From: a virus
Direction: 5' to 3' (one strand)
IMG/VR virus record: IMGVR_UViG_3300046534_000123
Span: 1 to 32,039 of that record
DNA: 32,039 nt
Part shown: in pieces, positions 18,401-26,255 of the stretch
Layout: every line of letters begins with the position of its first letter
Numbering within the stretch: position 1 is the first letter of the stretch
The notes under the pieces: generated by a model
The model's database searches: none
The model's input: only the letters and a program-made list of their open reading frames with translations
Told to the model about the DNA's origin: nothing
Position numbers and translations under genes: made by a program

Positions 18401-20391
18401 CAACCTTGTATGTTATCTGCAAAAGATAATGCTTTGTAGTTTAGAAATATATTAGAACCTGGAACTGCGTTACCTAAAGCGTCCTTTAGATCATCATAAT
18501 TAGATAATATTATGTCAGTTTGTCTTCCGTATTTATCTGCTAAAATTAAACCAACTTGATAGTTTCTGTTTTCTTTTATAGAGTGTTGCGGATATTGTAT
18601 AAATTCTTGTATTGTTTTATCTAAGCTATCTACAAAATAATTCAAACCTATAGGGGCTCCATTACTTTGCACAAAGTTACCATACATTACTCTATTACCA
18701 CTAGTCTCTTGCGCTAAAGCCGTTACTGGTATTTTGTCAAAAACTCTTGTTGTTTGGTTTAAGGTTAAGGTTTTTAAAGGCAATGTAGATTGATAAGAAT
18801 ATTGATAAATATTTGTATTGTTCAAATTACTTACAAAAGCTTCATCAACAACTATACTTTCTATTACAGAAAAAGCTTGCGCATCAGATTCTTTAAACAA
18901 AATATCTATTCCTTTTATCTTATACTCGTTTAAAATATCAATAGTTGGTAGTTCTATGTTTAAGACCGCGTTATTAACAGAGTTTTGCATAAATTCTACA
19001 ACAGTAGTTATAAACGCTTGATTTTCATTGTCATTGACAAATTGTCCTTGTTGTTCGGGTATAAAAACATCTTGACTAAAAGGCGCTGCCACTGAGTATT
19101 CATTGTCATCAAACTTAAATCTATAGCTAAATTTAGCAAACTTATCTTTTAAGTATTCTGGATCTCCATTCCAACCGTTATAATTAGAATTTTTAATACA
19201 TCTAACTGATCTACCTGCTAATTTTGGATTTGAACCTGGAGCTGCTTCTACTGTAGCGTTAGGAGTGTTATAAACCATTTGAACAAAACTATCGTCACCA
19301 GCGTCATTAGTCCAATAGTTAGTTGTTTGTGTTATTTCTTGGAAAAAAGGACTTGTTGCTATATTTTCTCCAGCTGGTAAAGAATTAAAACCTTTAGTGT
19401 TTTGGCCTTGATTTGCAGTAGCTGAAGTTTCCCATAATTCTTCTGATTTTAAAACTACACCAGCCCCGTTGTATGTGTTTCCAACAACGCTACTAGATAC
19501 TGTTGTTAAACTAGCCTCCCATTGTGCTTTTGATAACACTTCGTAACCTACAGGCGCTAAACCTCTAGGATCTAAAACTGCCCACTTATTATACAAAACA
19601 CCGTAAGTAACACCGTTTCCTAAATCATCATTATAATAACACCACGCTCCTGTTTGATTTGTATTTGCTGTAACCCATGCTGAATTTCCTACAGCGTTTT
19701 CTATAACATCTCCGTTTTTATATCTAGTTACTGCTAAGTTTACTGAGCTAATTTCACTAACACCAATTAAAATAGTAGGTAAATCTTCTGCGTCAGTCAT
19801 TGTAGAAGGATGCGTAGCCGCGCTTGTCGTTATAACAGATCTTAAATTTACAAATTCTGGCGCTCTATAAGGAGCCCATTTGCATACAGATATTTGGTCT
19901 TCGTTAGAATAATAATTTAATGTTTTAGTTATATTTATTTTTCTTGGCGCGTTTCTATTATCAGTCCAAAACAAAAGATCTTCAATTAAATTAACTCCAT
20001 ATATAGGGTTTTGTGTAGAGAAATTTAAAAAATTACCTTCAACTAAAACGGTAGAGCTGTTTGAAGCTATGCTATACCTTTCTATAGTCATAATCCATGA
20101 GGTAGTGTCAGCAGGAAAAACATCAGCAATTCCAGTGTAATTTGTTTTAAAAAAATAAATCACAGAATTAACTTCATCAATTATTTTACCAATTATTTCT
20201 AAATTAGCTTGACCACCTCCATTGTATATTTTAGCATTACCCAACACAGATTCTAAAGAACCAACATCACTTCCTTCTGATCTAGATACCGCTACGTTTA
20301 AAGCATCTCTGTACACATTACTTGGAATTAATCTCTCGTCCAAGTCTTTGTTCATTTTAGATTGTATGAAACTGTTTTTAGACTCTGCCAT
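15442..20391 (-). CDS. large nozzle/muzzle-type tail protein with inserted FISUMP domain
   Basis: A 1649-residue, beta-rich protein in the place of T7 gp12 or P22 gp10. The N-terminus has MNKDLDERLIPSNVYRDALN and GVNLIEDLLFWTDNRNAPRK. These read as beta-propeller blades and are a recurring signature of marine and crAss-like nozzle proteins. A FISUMP-like domain is inserted at about 220-402. The nozzle sequence then resumes with LKDKFAKFSYRFKFDDNEYS. Around 730-795 there is an Ig-like module (NIVYVDTQ through VTVTFVVAP). The last about 550 residues are Thr/Ser/Asn/Gly-rich, as in surface-exposed adhesion regions, and end in a Pro/Thr-rich tail. It probably closes the tail tube and contacts the receptor. 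The 436-residue gene after it looks like a further part of the same assembly. Confidence 0.72.
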   Translation of the reverse strand: MAESKNSFIQSKMNKDLDERLIPSNVYRDALNVAVSRSEGSDVGSLESVLGNAKIYNGGGQANLEIIGKIIDEVNSVIYFFKTNYTGIADVFPADTTSWIMTIERYSIASNSSTVLVEGNFLNFSTQNPIYGVNLIEDLLFWTDNRNAPRKINITKTLNYYSNEDQISVCKWAPYRAPEFVNLRSVITTSAATHPSTMTDAEDLPTILIGVSEISSVNLAVTRYKNGDVIENAVGNSAWVTANTNQTGAWCYYNDDLGNGVTYGVLYNKWAVLDPRGLAPVGYEVLSKAQWEASLTTVSSSVVGNTYNGAGVVLKSEELWETSATANQGQNTKGFNSLPAGENIATSPFFQEITQTTNYWTNDAGDDSFVQMVYNTPNATVEAAPGSNPKLAGRSVRCIKNSNYNGWNGDPEYLKDKFAKFSYRFKFDDNEYSVAAPFSQDVFIPEQQGQFVNDNENQAFITTVVEFMQNSVNNAVLNIELPTIDILNEYKIKGIDILFKESDAQAFSVIESIVVDEAFVSNLNNTNIYQYSYQSTLPLKTLTLNQTTRVFDKIPVTALAQETSGNRVMYGNFVQSNGAPIGLNYFVDSLDKTIQEFIQYPQHSIKENRNYQVGLILADKYGRQTDIILSNYDDLKDALGNAVPGSNIFLNYKALSFADNIQGWYGDNLRLNFNSPGIPEAADSNNVNPGYPGVYAIGNYYTVSAATAPIPTLPYFWDYSNETVVAPNTNLTMLFSNIVYVDTQEATNTYELYKNTGSGWIKLIKTTDYTISDATGDDDVTVTFVVAPVIGVAYKLTLRYTANNYNKYQTGTYSAGGNPLFPDFATTYQSYYAVGKELRGLYCDYTSIKSVTALYTPVRAVSFFTKNEIASTYLFDNSGQTSPTRTEPALAVDKTFATYNINPRGFYSYRIGIKQLQQDYYNVYLPGFVNGYPIDGNVLERGETAFTTLISDNINKIPRNLEKVGPLQDQFTSDERLWPRVVNTLQIADTTTTPTSYVYNRQFYPSSSPDTADLIGTVKDVFPDITFSVPPVAPATDEYNTFTLYDPATKPYIAQFSTQSSLGVKEESFALPGIGTSNFPYPAGMSLAVYETAPVVVPFEIFYESSTTDLISDLNNAIQGENTEINGMTTPVIDFEENNPIGSYVTSNIYPTVNGTTYTGATGSLISVFNYPPNASFTGPASTPNTTNFALSGANQRFSFDILATGSIAIKTTDTFYAGSNGVGTDSGSQLGSSYAGRFICTIAWTDGATVTNETLTLELVNNNPVIYQPALIQSVFDSNTTWIFGGQGVIEGAGVLDTSPRAINGSARNTDNLTFGNWGQYTLGTSRGGANQCWSIVSLTETLNSVSTVYTNSVDIDARFEIPLTALTGSSGNINRACGFNMKVTNNNTYPLVSGTTYDFVFRNSDTSGLTVDTSVSFTLSQASYSGSVVTTAYTSGTGFGSSLTTSLIGNSQLLLPTWTGQLQNWQNNLQIYLWVRLKTYGVTDQALNVDVTNVNSGVNRQGDFPSTPTNTTESSITASIGTQTGSGSTETFTYTNQSLSAFSANSTQIANEICPGMVNATTTPSYDFRQCALVNLKLEITQAPYSSPTGGQTWEAELMYSTNSAGTIKYALPYVSGTIVPFYSNVSGGTQGSQIAPTATPIPTGPN
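19186..19734 (-). other. FISUMP-like domain within the nozzle gene
   Basis: Residues about 220-402 of the 1649-residue protein show the FISUMP order of motifs: GVLYNKWAVLDPRGLAPVGY (264-283), a Trp-containing helix (AQWEASL), GFNSLPAGEN (334-343), NYWTNDAGDDSF (358-369) and the ending AGRSVRCIK (392-400). FISUMP (Fibrobacter succinogenes major paralogous domain) occurs mostly in secreted proteins of Bacteroidota and Fibrobacteres. It is thought to adopt a formylglycine-enzyme or C-type-lectin-like fold. A role in binding a host surface sugar or protein is inferred. Confidence 0.72.
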
Positions 20392-20396
20392 TTAAT

Positions 20397-21662
20397 TTAA
20401 TTTTTTATCCATTTAGACTTACCTCTCATTACTTGAACTATTTCATCAAGTTTTATATTAGATAATCTTATTTTAGCGTTTCTTAATTTAGCACTTTTTT
20501 CTTTCTTTAATCTTTGCACAACATATTCCGGCTGATTTATTCTAACTGAAATCAAAGCATGTAATATATAAGCGTATATAGCATCTTCAGCTAACTTAGG
20601 AACTCTACTATCTAGGTCATATGCTAAACCATCAGACACATATTCTAAAACTATCAATCTATCCACTAAATTGCTTGAAAAAGATATTTTACCTTCTCGC
20701 TCGTTTATATTAAACCAACCATTAGTTTGTGCGTATTGAGGCTCCATTCCATACATTTGGCCATAAGCTCCACCAATAAATCCTCCTAATTCGCCCCAAT
20801 TATATGCCCACATATCATTAGTGAAATCATTAGCAAAATTACCATTAATAAAACTATCATTAGCAGTGTGCCATCTTTCTTGTGTAATTGAAGTACCTTC
20901 TAAATCATTACCAAAATTATCTTGAGTAGGTATACCTGCAGAATCTTGCGCTTGAGTATAGTAAGGACTTATAGTTAAATTATTAGCAGGGTATATAGGT
21001 CTTTTAACGCCTAGATCATCAATAAACGACATCTTAACATAGTTAACCATGTCTTGAGGTAGTATTAACGTTAAACTAGCTGGTACAGTTAATTCTGCGG
21101 ATTTAATACTTTTTAATGTATCATAGCTAAACTCTTGCATTGCTCTTTTAGTAAAAAATATTACATCGGTTCTTTTAGCGTCTTGTAAAAGTTTGTGTTG
21201 TCCTACGTATCCTACTAAAAAATTACTTACAACGTCATTTAACGTAACGTATTGATAACTTCCGTAATTGTCTTCTACAGTTTCACCGTAAGCTTTTTCA
21301 GCTTCAGTGTTACCATATTTACCTCCACTTAATATTTTTAACTGTACAACAACATAAGCGTTAGCTACTGGCGCTGCTGTTAAAGTTATAGTTTTACCAT
21401 TTGTAACTTCTAATTGAGTGATCCACTCTGACCAGCTTCCAGCTAATCCTGTAGAGCTAGTGTAAACTTTAAAATTATTTAAACTATAATTAACATCGGT
21501 AGGATTCCAACTTGTTAAACTTCCTAATACAAGATCAGTATCAAAATCGGTTGGAAATGTTTGACCACCACCATTTGCGGCAGCTCTAAATCCTTGAGAA
21601 CCTTGAAAATATTGTTGTGCGTTTTCAGTTACTAATCCGTTGCTTGGTGGTTGTATTGCCAT
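20397..21662 (-). CDS. tail tubular / ring protein, gp11 (T7) or gp4 (P22) type by position
   Basis: A 421-residue protein just before the nozzle gene. The C-terminal two thirds are helical, with LNDVVSNFLVGYVGQHKLLQ, TDVIFFTKRAMQEFSYDTLK and RVPKLAEDAIYAYILHALIS. This is the style of tail tubular A and crAss-like ring proteins. The N-terminal about 115 residues are a separate beta module (PTDFDTDLVLGSLTSW to ITLTAAPVANAYVVVQL), reminiscent of small beta domains used at fibre or collar attachment points. The C-terminus is basic (MRGKSKWIKN). The role would be to join the portal and adaptor to the nozzle. The assignment comes from position and secondary-structure impression, not from a profile match. 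Confidence 0.6.
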   Translation of the reverse strand: MAIQPPSNGLVTENAQQYFQGSQGFRAAANGGGQTFPTDFDTDLVLGSLTSWNPTDVNYSLNNFKVYTSSTGLAGSWSEWITQLEVTNGKTITLTAAPVANAYVVVQLKILSGGKYGNTEAEKAYGETVEDNYGSYQYVTLNDVVSNFLVGYVGQHKLLQDAKRTDVIFFTKRAMQEFSYDTLKSIKSAELTVPASLTLILPQDMVNYVKMSFIDDLGVKRPIYPANNLTISPYYTQAQDSAGIPTQDNFGNDLEGTSITQERWHTANDSFINGNFANDFTNDMWAYNWGELGGFIGGAYGQMYGMEPQYAQTNGWFNINEREGKISFSSNLVDRLIVLEYVSDGLAYDLDSRVPKLAEDAIYAYILHALISVRINQPEYVVQRLKKEKSAKLRNAKIRLSNIKLDEIVQVMRGKSKWIKN

Positions 21663-21668
21663 ATCTTA

Positions 21669-22634
21669 TTAATTTCTTTCGTTTTGATTTTCCATAGCTA
21701 TTTCTTGAGTTGCAGCTTGAACTATTTGAGGATCTTTTATTACAACTCCAGCATATAGTAATATTTTTAATATAGTGCTAGTTTGCTCAGTTATATCTAA
21801 TTCAAAGTTAACCGAACTAGCTGGGTCATAAACGTAGTAACCAGTTGCGGAAGAAAAATTCCAAGCTACATCTGCTGGTTTTCTAATATAAGTAACTTGT
21901 ACTTGGTTGTTAATAGTTTGAGGATATATAGTTATTCTGTTTTGTTCATAAAAACAAACAGGAAAATGCTCAGTAGGTTTGCTTATAGGTGACATATTAA
22001 GCATAGCTAGTTCGTTTCTTTGAATTTGCTCAACTTCTCTGTCATCTCTATATAATATTGTTCCTAATTTGTAAAAATCATTAGGGTATAAATTTATGTT
22101 TAACGTACTACCAGCTCCAATAGGCGTTGCGGGTACCGTAGAGGTATCAGCACTAAATATACCACCTGTAATATCCCAATTAGCGTTAGCATAAGGAATA
22201 GCGGCTGTGCCAGTGGGTGTTTCTATAGTAACAACCGTAGTAGCGTTTTGTACTTGAGCTTGTGTTATTGTAGTTAAAGGATAACCTGTCGCTGTTGTCG
22301 ACGTTAAAAATGTTTGAAATCCGCTTGCTACATTTGAAGATGTTGGTATAGCAAAAAAAGCTGGAGTAGTTCCAACTGCGGCATTGTAAGTACAATCTCC
22401 TATTTTTTTAAAAGCATCTAGCTTTTCTTGTACGTTTTTATAGCGATTTCCATATTCGCTATCATTTTGTGGCACGCGCATTTGTTGATTAATAGTTTGA
22501 AAATAATCATCAATAGTCTCTAGTTGGACTTGTGTTGCTATTTTATTAAACTCGTCAGGAGTAAGATAACCTCTTTGCTCTTTGTTTATTATTAATAAGA
22601 CGGTTTTGTAAACCTGATCTACGTTTATTGCCAT
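21669..22634 (-). CDS. head-tail adaptor / ring protein candidate
   Basis: A 321-residue protein at the head-tail junction position. The N-terminal about 75 residues are helical (DQVYKTVLLIINKEQRGYLT, DEFNKIATQVQLETIDDYFQ), and the C-terminal 100 residues mix beta strands and a helix (RITIYPQTINNQVQVTYIRK, then ILKILLYAGVVIKDPQIVQA). Between them, roughly residues 85-180, lies a Thr/Ala/Pro/Val-rich segment that looks like an inserted surface domain. Adaptor proteins of podoviruses attach below the portal ring. The assignment rests mainly on order: capsid, unknown, this gene, tubular protein, nozzle. Confidence 0.55.
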   Translation of the reverse strand: MAINVDQVYKTVLLIINKEQRGYLTPDEFNKIATQVQLETIDDYFQTINQQMRVPQNDSEYGNRYKNVQEKLDAFKKIGDCTYNAAVGTTPAFFAIPTSSNVASGFQTFLTSTTATGYPLTTITQAQVQNATTVVTIETPTGTAAIPYANANWDITGGIFSADTSTVPATPIGAGSTLNINLYPNDFYKLGTILYRDDREVEQIQRNELAMLNMSPISKPTEHFPVCFYEQNRITIYPQTINNQVQVTYIRKPADVAWNFSSATGYYVYDPASSVNFELDITEQTSTILKILLYAGVVIKDPQIVQAATQEIAMENQNERN

Positions 22635-22650
22635 TTGTATTTTTTATTAT

Positions 22651-22682
22651 AATATTGGGCCCGAGTAAACGAGCCCTATATT
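22651..22682 (-). terminator. hairpin after the 253-residue gene, probable terminator
   Basis: Inverted repeat with left arm 22651-22663 (AATATTGGGCCCG), loop of six bases and right arm 22670-22682 (CGAGCCCTATATT). In the minus-strand transcript the GC core pairs GGGCUCG with CGGGCCC using one U-G wobble, with A/U flanks extending it. There is one mismatch between the core and the flank. In the transcript it is followed by an A/U-rich stretch before the next ATG at 22634. Confidence 0.65.
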
Positions 22683-22693
22683 AGTATTACATG

Positions 22694-23455
22694 TTATTTG
22701 AGTTTTTTCTCGATAGACTTGTAAACTTCTAGCCCTTCATCAGTCTTTAAAAAGGCTGCAAATTCAGAATAAGGGTTTTGATCAAAAGGAACTGTTACTA
22801 GTTTCTTTTTATTAGTTGCCCATAAGAAAGTTCTTTGGTCTGGAGACAATGTTATTATACCTAATTCAACTGCTTTAATCGCAAAGTTTCTTAGTATAAC
22901 ATTTTCATCATTAGCTAAGTCAATAAATAACTTAGGGTTTCTTTTAGCAAACATTAATAGGTCTCTTTTTATTTCTTTAGAAGCCATTTTACCCACTTGT
23001 GACCCAAGCTCTACTCTTAATATAGCCTCGGCTTGATCTATGTCCATTTGTTGCGCAGCGTTTAAAGCATGAATTTCTAATTCAATATTGTATAGTTCAT
23101 CTTCAGCTACAGCTATGTTATCATGTTCCATAAACAAACGACCACTCAACGGGTGGTATATTGATAACAGTTTTTGTAATGTTTGTAATTCTTTTTGAAC
23201 CATTAGCACACCATCTGTAAAAGTTATGTGCCCCATAGTTGCTTCTCCTTTTTGCTCATCTACGAAACAAGACTGCTGATTAGTTGCAAATCTTATTTCT
23301 CTTTGAGAATTTAAAATAGGATCAAAATATAGTAATGGATGTTTTCTAGTATGTTTACTAGGTATTGTTAAAGTTAATGGAGTTTTTCTTCCTGATAAAA
23401 AATAGTGTCTATCTTTTATTTCCCAATTTTTTTGGGTTTCTTTTTTATTTGACAT
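22694..23455 (-). CDS. conserved virion-region protein of unknown function
   Basis: A 253-residue protein located between capsid and adaptor genes. The N-terminal half is beta-rich and has LYFDPILNSQREIRF, then a segment with SCFVDEQ and ITFTDGVLMV. The C-terminal half is helical (IKRDLLMFAKRNPKLFIDLA, then AIKAVELGIITLSPDQRTFL and FAAFLKTDEGLEVYKSIEKK). I recall similar proteins in this position in marine phages but know no function. Head completion, head decoration or a head-tail joining role would fit the position. It is bracketed by two minus-strand-specific hairpins, so its dosage may be set separately from both neighbours. No catalytic motif was found. Confidence 0.6.
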   Translation of the reverse strand: MSNKKETQKNWEIKDRHYFLSGRKTPLTLTIPSKHTRKHPLLYFDPILNSQREIRFATNQQSCFVDEQKGEATMGHITFTDGVLMVQKELQTLQKLLSIYHPLSGRLFMEHDNIAVAEDELYNIELEIHALNAAQQMDIDQAEAILRVELGSQVGKMASKEIKRDLLMFAKRNPKLFIDLANDENVILRNFAIKAVELGIITLSPDQRTFLWATNKKKLVTVPFDQNPYSEFAAFLKTDEGLEVYKSIEKKLK

Positions 23456-23489
23456 AATATAATATAATTAAATAGTTTAAAAGTAATAG

Positions 23490-23516
23490 TTACCCCCGTT
23501 AATATAACGAGGGTAA
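23490..23516 (-). terminator. hairpin downstream of the capsid gene, probable terminator or mRNA-stabilising stem
   Basis: A 12-base inverted repeat: TTACCCCCGTTA (23490-23501), loop of three bases, TAACGAGGGTAA (23505-23516), read on the plus strand. In the minus-strand transcript the single imperfect position is a U-G wobble, so the stem is continuous. In the plus-strand transcript it would be a C-A mismatch. The downstream sequence in the transcript is A/U-rich but has no clean U tract. Confidence 0.65.
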
Positions 23517-23532
23517 AAATTACATGAATTTT

Positions 23533-25023
23533 CTAGATTCCTCTGAATAATACAAAGTTGTTTCTAGCTTGTGTTACTAAACATCTTTCAGATAAGAAGT
23601 TTACTTCCATTGCATCTAATGAAGAAGTAAATGCACCACCAACAGAACCTGTTAGCCATGATTTCATTCTTCTATCGTCAGCTTGTGAAGCTCTATATCT
23701 TACGTGTAAGAAAGGACGTCTAATGTTTGTACCTAAAATTTGATCATAAACAGTAGAAGTTCCAGCAGGAACTAAAATTCCTTCAATAGAAGCAGGTCCA
23801 GTTAAAGCACCTCTTGTAGAAGCATCATTTAAGTATTTCCAATCTGTTTTATAAAAATCATAAGAACCTCTTCTGAAACCACTAAAACCTAAGTTTAAAG
23901 CCATTTCTTCAGAGTTTTCGAATAAACCGAAAGCAGTACCACCAGAGAATCCTCCAGAGATAGAAGCTAGCATATCATCAAAATCTAAAGCAGTGCTTCT
24001 ATTTAAGAATAACATGTTTTCTTCAATTGCTCCTTGAGTATCAAGGTTTTTAAGTATTGCATCAAAAGAGTCTAATCCTGCAGCAGCTGTAAAGCCTACT
24101 TGCACGTTACCACCATTTTGTATAGCAGCGAATAAACCTTCTGTTCCTCCATTTTGAGCAGGAACTGCACCAGCGCCAGCGTTTAATTCACCTTCAACCA
24201 TTGCCATTTCTAGGTAATCTTCAAAACGTAGTCTTGTTTCAGACTCAGCTTTTAGATACCATAAATAACCTCCAGTTCCATCTTCAGTAGAAACTTCTAC
24301 CCAACCGATCTGAGCAGTGTCAGAACCGTTTACAGTGTATTGGCTTCTAATTATGATAGGAGAATTTGTGAATGTAGTAAATGCAGGATCTACAGTTACC
24401 ATAGGGTTTAACAAGTTACCTGCACCAGTAGAAGCGTTTGCTCCAACTGCAGCATTTGCAGTACTTGATCCTTTTTGGAAATCAGAACCGTATACAAATA
24501 TTTTAACAGGGTTTCCGTTAGCAATACCGTTAGCAGCTAAATTAGCTCCTTGATATACTTCAACAACTAACTGTCCAGCTCCTGCACCAGCTTGCGCCGT
24601 GTTAGATGATGTTACTAAACATTTTGCTTCATTACCGAAATTATCCATTACAACTATTGTTGATAAAGGGGAAACAACGTTAACGATTTGTGGCGCGACA
24701 CCAACAGCAGTTACAGGAATTGTAATTGTTGCAGCGGCTGCACCAGCACCTGCTACTACGCAGTTGTTGTATGATATGTGTAATCTTTCTTGTTCTGACC
24801 AAATTACTTGATCAGATGTCATTGGCATCTCAGCTCCAACCATTCTTAAGAAACCTGATAACGTTCTGTTACCATATCTCTCTACTTCTTGCTCATAAAG
24901 CTCTGGTAAATATTGTTGTGAAAAATTCACACCATTTGCACCAGAAAAGTTTAAATAATTAGTTGATAATGCTTGTTGCGACTGGGATGGGATAATACTC
25001 CCAAACTGTGGACTTAAAGCCAT
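23533..25023 (-). CDS. major capsid protein (HK97-type fold expected)
   Basis: A 496-residue protein following the scaffold candidate. It begins MALSPQFGSIIPSQSQQ. An N-terminal helical arm region (YLPELYEQEVERYGNRTLSG) comes next, then Ala/Gly/Val-rich beta segments (about 90-230) that read as a domain inserted in the HK97 fold. The core has GYLWYLKAESETRLRFEDY and later a large helical and beta region ending NNFVLFRGI. Size, position and composition fit the capsid proteins of marine and crAss-like podoviruses. The stop is TAG, unlike the TAA used by most neighbours. A strong hairpin follows at 23490-23516, which could end or trim the transcript so that capsid mRNA is favoured. Confidence 0.87.
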   Translation of the reverse strand: MALSPQFGSIIPSQSQQALSTNYLNFSGANGVNFSQQYLPELYEQEVERYGNRTLSGFLRMVGAEMPMTSDQVIWSEQERLHISYNNCVVAGAGAAAATITIPVTAVGVAPQIVNVVSPLSTIVVMDNFGNEAKCLVTSSNTAQAGAGAGQLVVEVYQGANLAANGIANGNPVKIFVYGSDFQKGSSTANAAVGANASTGAGNLLNPMVTVDPAFTTFTNSPIIIRSQYTVNGSDTAQIGWVEVSTEDGTGGYLWYLKAESETRLRFEDYLEMAMVEGELNAGAGAVPAQNGGTEGLFAAIQNGGNVQVGFTAAAGLDSFDAILKNLDTQGAIEENMLFLNRSTALDFDDMLASISGGFSGGTAFGLFENSEEMALNLGFSGFRRGSYDFYKTDWKYLNDASTRGALTGPASIEGILVPAGTSTVYDQILGTNIRRPFLHVRYRASQADDRRMKSWLTGSVGGAFTSSLDAMEVNFLSERCLVTQARNNFVLFRGI

Positions 25024-25037
25024 AATTTTTGTTTTTT

Positions 25038-26255
25038 TTAGTTAAATTTTCTTGTTTTTATTTTTAATTTTGATGAATCCAATCCACTAATAGCTTTTAC
25101 TTTTAATCCGTTTATAAAAACATTTCCATCGGCAACTTGCCTAGGTCCGTCTTGTGATGGGTTTTTGGAAGATGTGATAATGTCTTTGACACCGTCAGCT
25201 TTTCCTTGCTCGTAAAAATGATGAGCGATTTTATCAGCATTCATAGCAGCATACATAGCTTTATGATACCCAGCTTGATCTACAATTTCACCTTTATCGT
25301 TGGAATATTTTCCAACAAAGTTCTGTACATCTGCTTGAGTTTCACCAATTTTACTAGGATCTTTTACTCCATATCTAAATTTTTTATCTCCAACGTTAAA
25401 ATCAAAACCTTTGAATTCTTCGCTAAATAGTTTTTTAGTATTGTCTCTAAAGTCACCGTGTAATTTTGTAGCAATTTTTTGCTGCTCTTTGTAGCGGTCA
25501 TAAAAGCTTACTGCTTCTTGCTGTTCTTGAGTAACGCCCGGTCTCAACTTGATCTCGTCGTAATATTTACTCTTAGAACTTTCTAAAAAGCTTTTGGCAT
25601 TTGCAACCTCTTCTTTAAAAGCAAGTTTTTTCTTTCGAATATGCCTTGCTTCGTCCACTTCCTCGTCAAAGTCAAAATTATCTTCTATTAAAAAAGAAAT
25701 TTCTTCTTGATCTAAATGTGGTTTTGTTGTTGTATAGTATTCTTTAAGAACTTGTGTAGGACTTAAAGTTGTATAGTCTTTATTTAGCGAAACGTAATCT
25801 TGTACTGTTCCACCAGTTTCTTCCATAAAATTAACTAGTTTTTCGATGTTTTCTGGTAATTGTTTACCTAGTACTTTTTCATCTCTAACTGCTTCTTTTA
25901 TTTCTTTTGTTACTTGTTTAGCTTCCTGTGTTATTTCTTGGATTGGTGAAGCTTCTTCAGAAACTTCTTCGGGCTTTGGTACTTGTTTGTCCACCTTAGC
26001 GCTATCTCCGGCTTGTTCGCCCATAACCATTTCCTTTGTTTCTCCGATTTGAATGGCATCCTCTTCTGGTTTAAGAGTTGGTATATCTACCTTGATAACT
26101 TCTGGGATTAATTCTCCAGTTGCTTCGGGTTTTGATAAATCAACTTTTGTTATATTGTTTTCTGATTGTTGACCTAAGTTTTTAGGTGTTTTCTTTTTAG
26201 ACTTTATTTTAAAGTCACCTTCCTGCTTAACAGGTTCGTTTGTTTGTTCTGACAT
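25038..26255 (-). CDS. scaffolding-like protein between portal and capsid genes
   Basis: A 405-residue, strongly charged protein. The first about 130 residues are low-complexity and rich in Lys, Glu, Pro and Gln (for example PVKQEGDFKIKSKKKTPKN). A helical, coiled-coil-prone middle follows (ENIEKLVNFMEETGG to AFKEEVANAKSFLESSKSKY). The C-terminal part is more ordered and ends with the basic segment LKIKTRKFN. Position between portal and major capsid protein, high charge and lack of catalytic motifs are the hallmarks of phage scaffolds, whose basic C-terminus commonly contacts the capsid protein. No protease signature is visible, so it does not look like a protease-scaffold fusion. The leader before the ATG is A/T-rich with no Shine-Dalgarno. 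Confidence 0.7.
   Translation of the reverse strand: MSEQTNEPVKQEGDFKIKSKKKTPKNLGQQSENNITKVDLSKPEATGELIPEVIKVDIPTLKPEEDAIQIGETKEMVMGEQAGDSAKVDKQVPKPEEVSEEASPIQEITQEAKQVTKEIKEAVRDEKVLGKQLPENIEKLVNFMEETGGTVQDYVSLNKDYTTLSPTQVLKEYYTTTKPHLDQEEISFLIEDNFDFDEEVDEARHIRKKKLAFKEEVANAKSFLESSKSKYYDEIKLRPGVTQEQQEAVSFYDRYKEQQKIATKLHGDFRDNTKKLFSEEFKGFDFNVGDKKFRYGVKDPSKIGETQADVQNFVGKYSNDKGEIVDQAGYHKAMYAAMNADKIAHHFYEQGKADGVKDIITSSKNPSQDGPRQVADGNVFINGLKVKAISGLDSSKLKIKTRKFN

Noticed and set aside
19186-19734. FISUMP/C-type-lectin-like domain as the target of a diversity-generating retroelement
   Set aside because: No reverse transcriptase and no template-like near-repeat of this segment was seen in the window. 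It could still lie outside.
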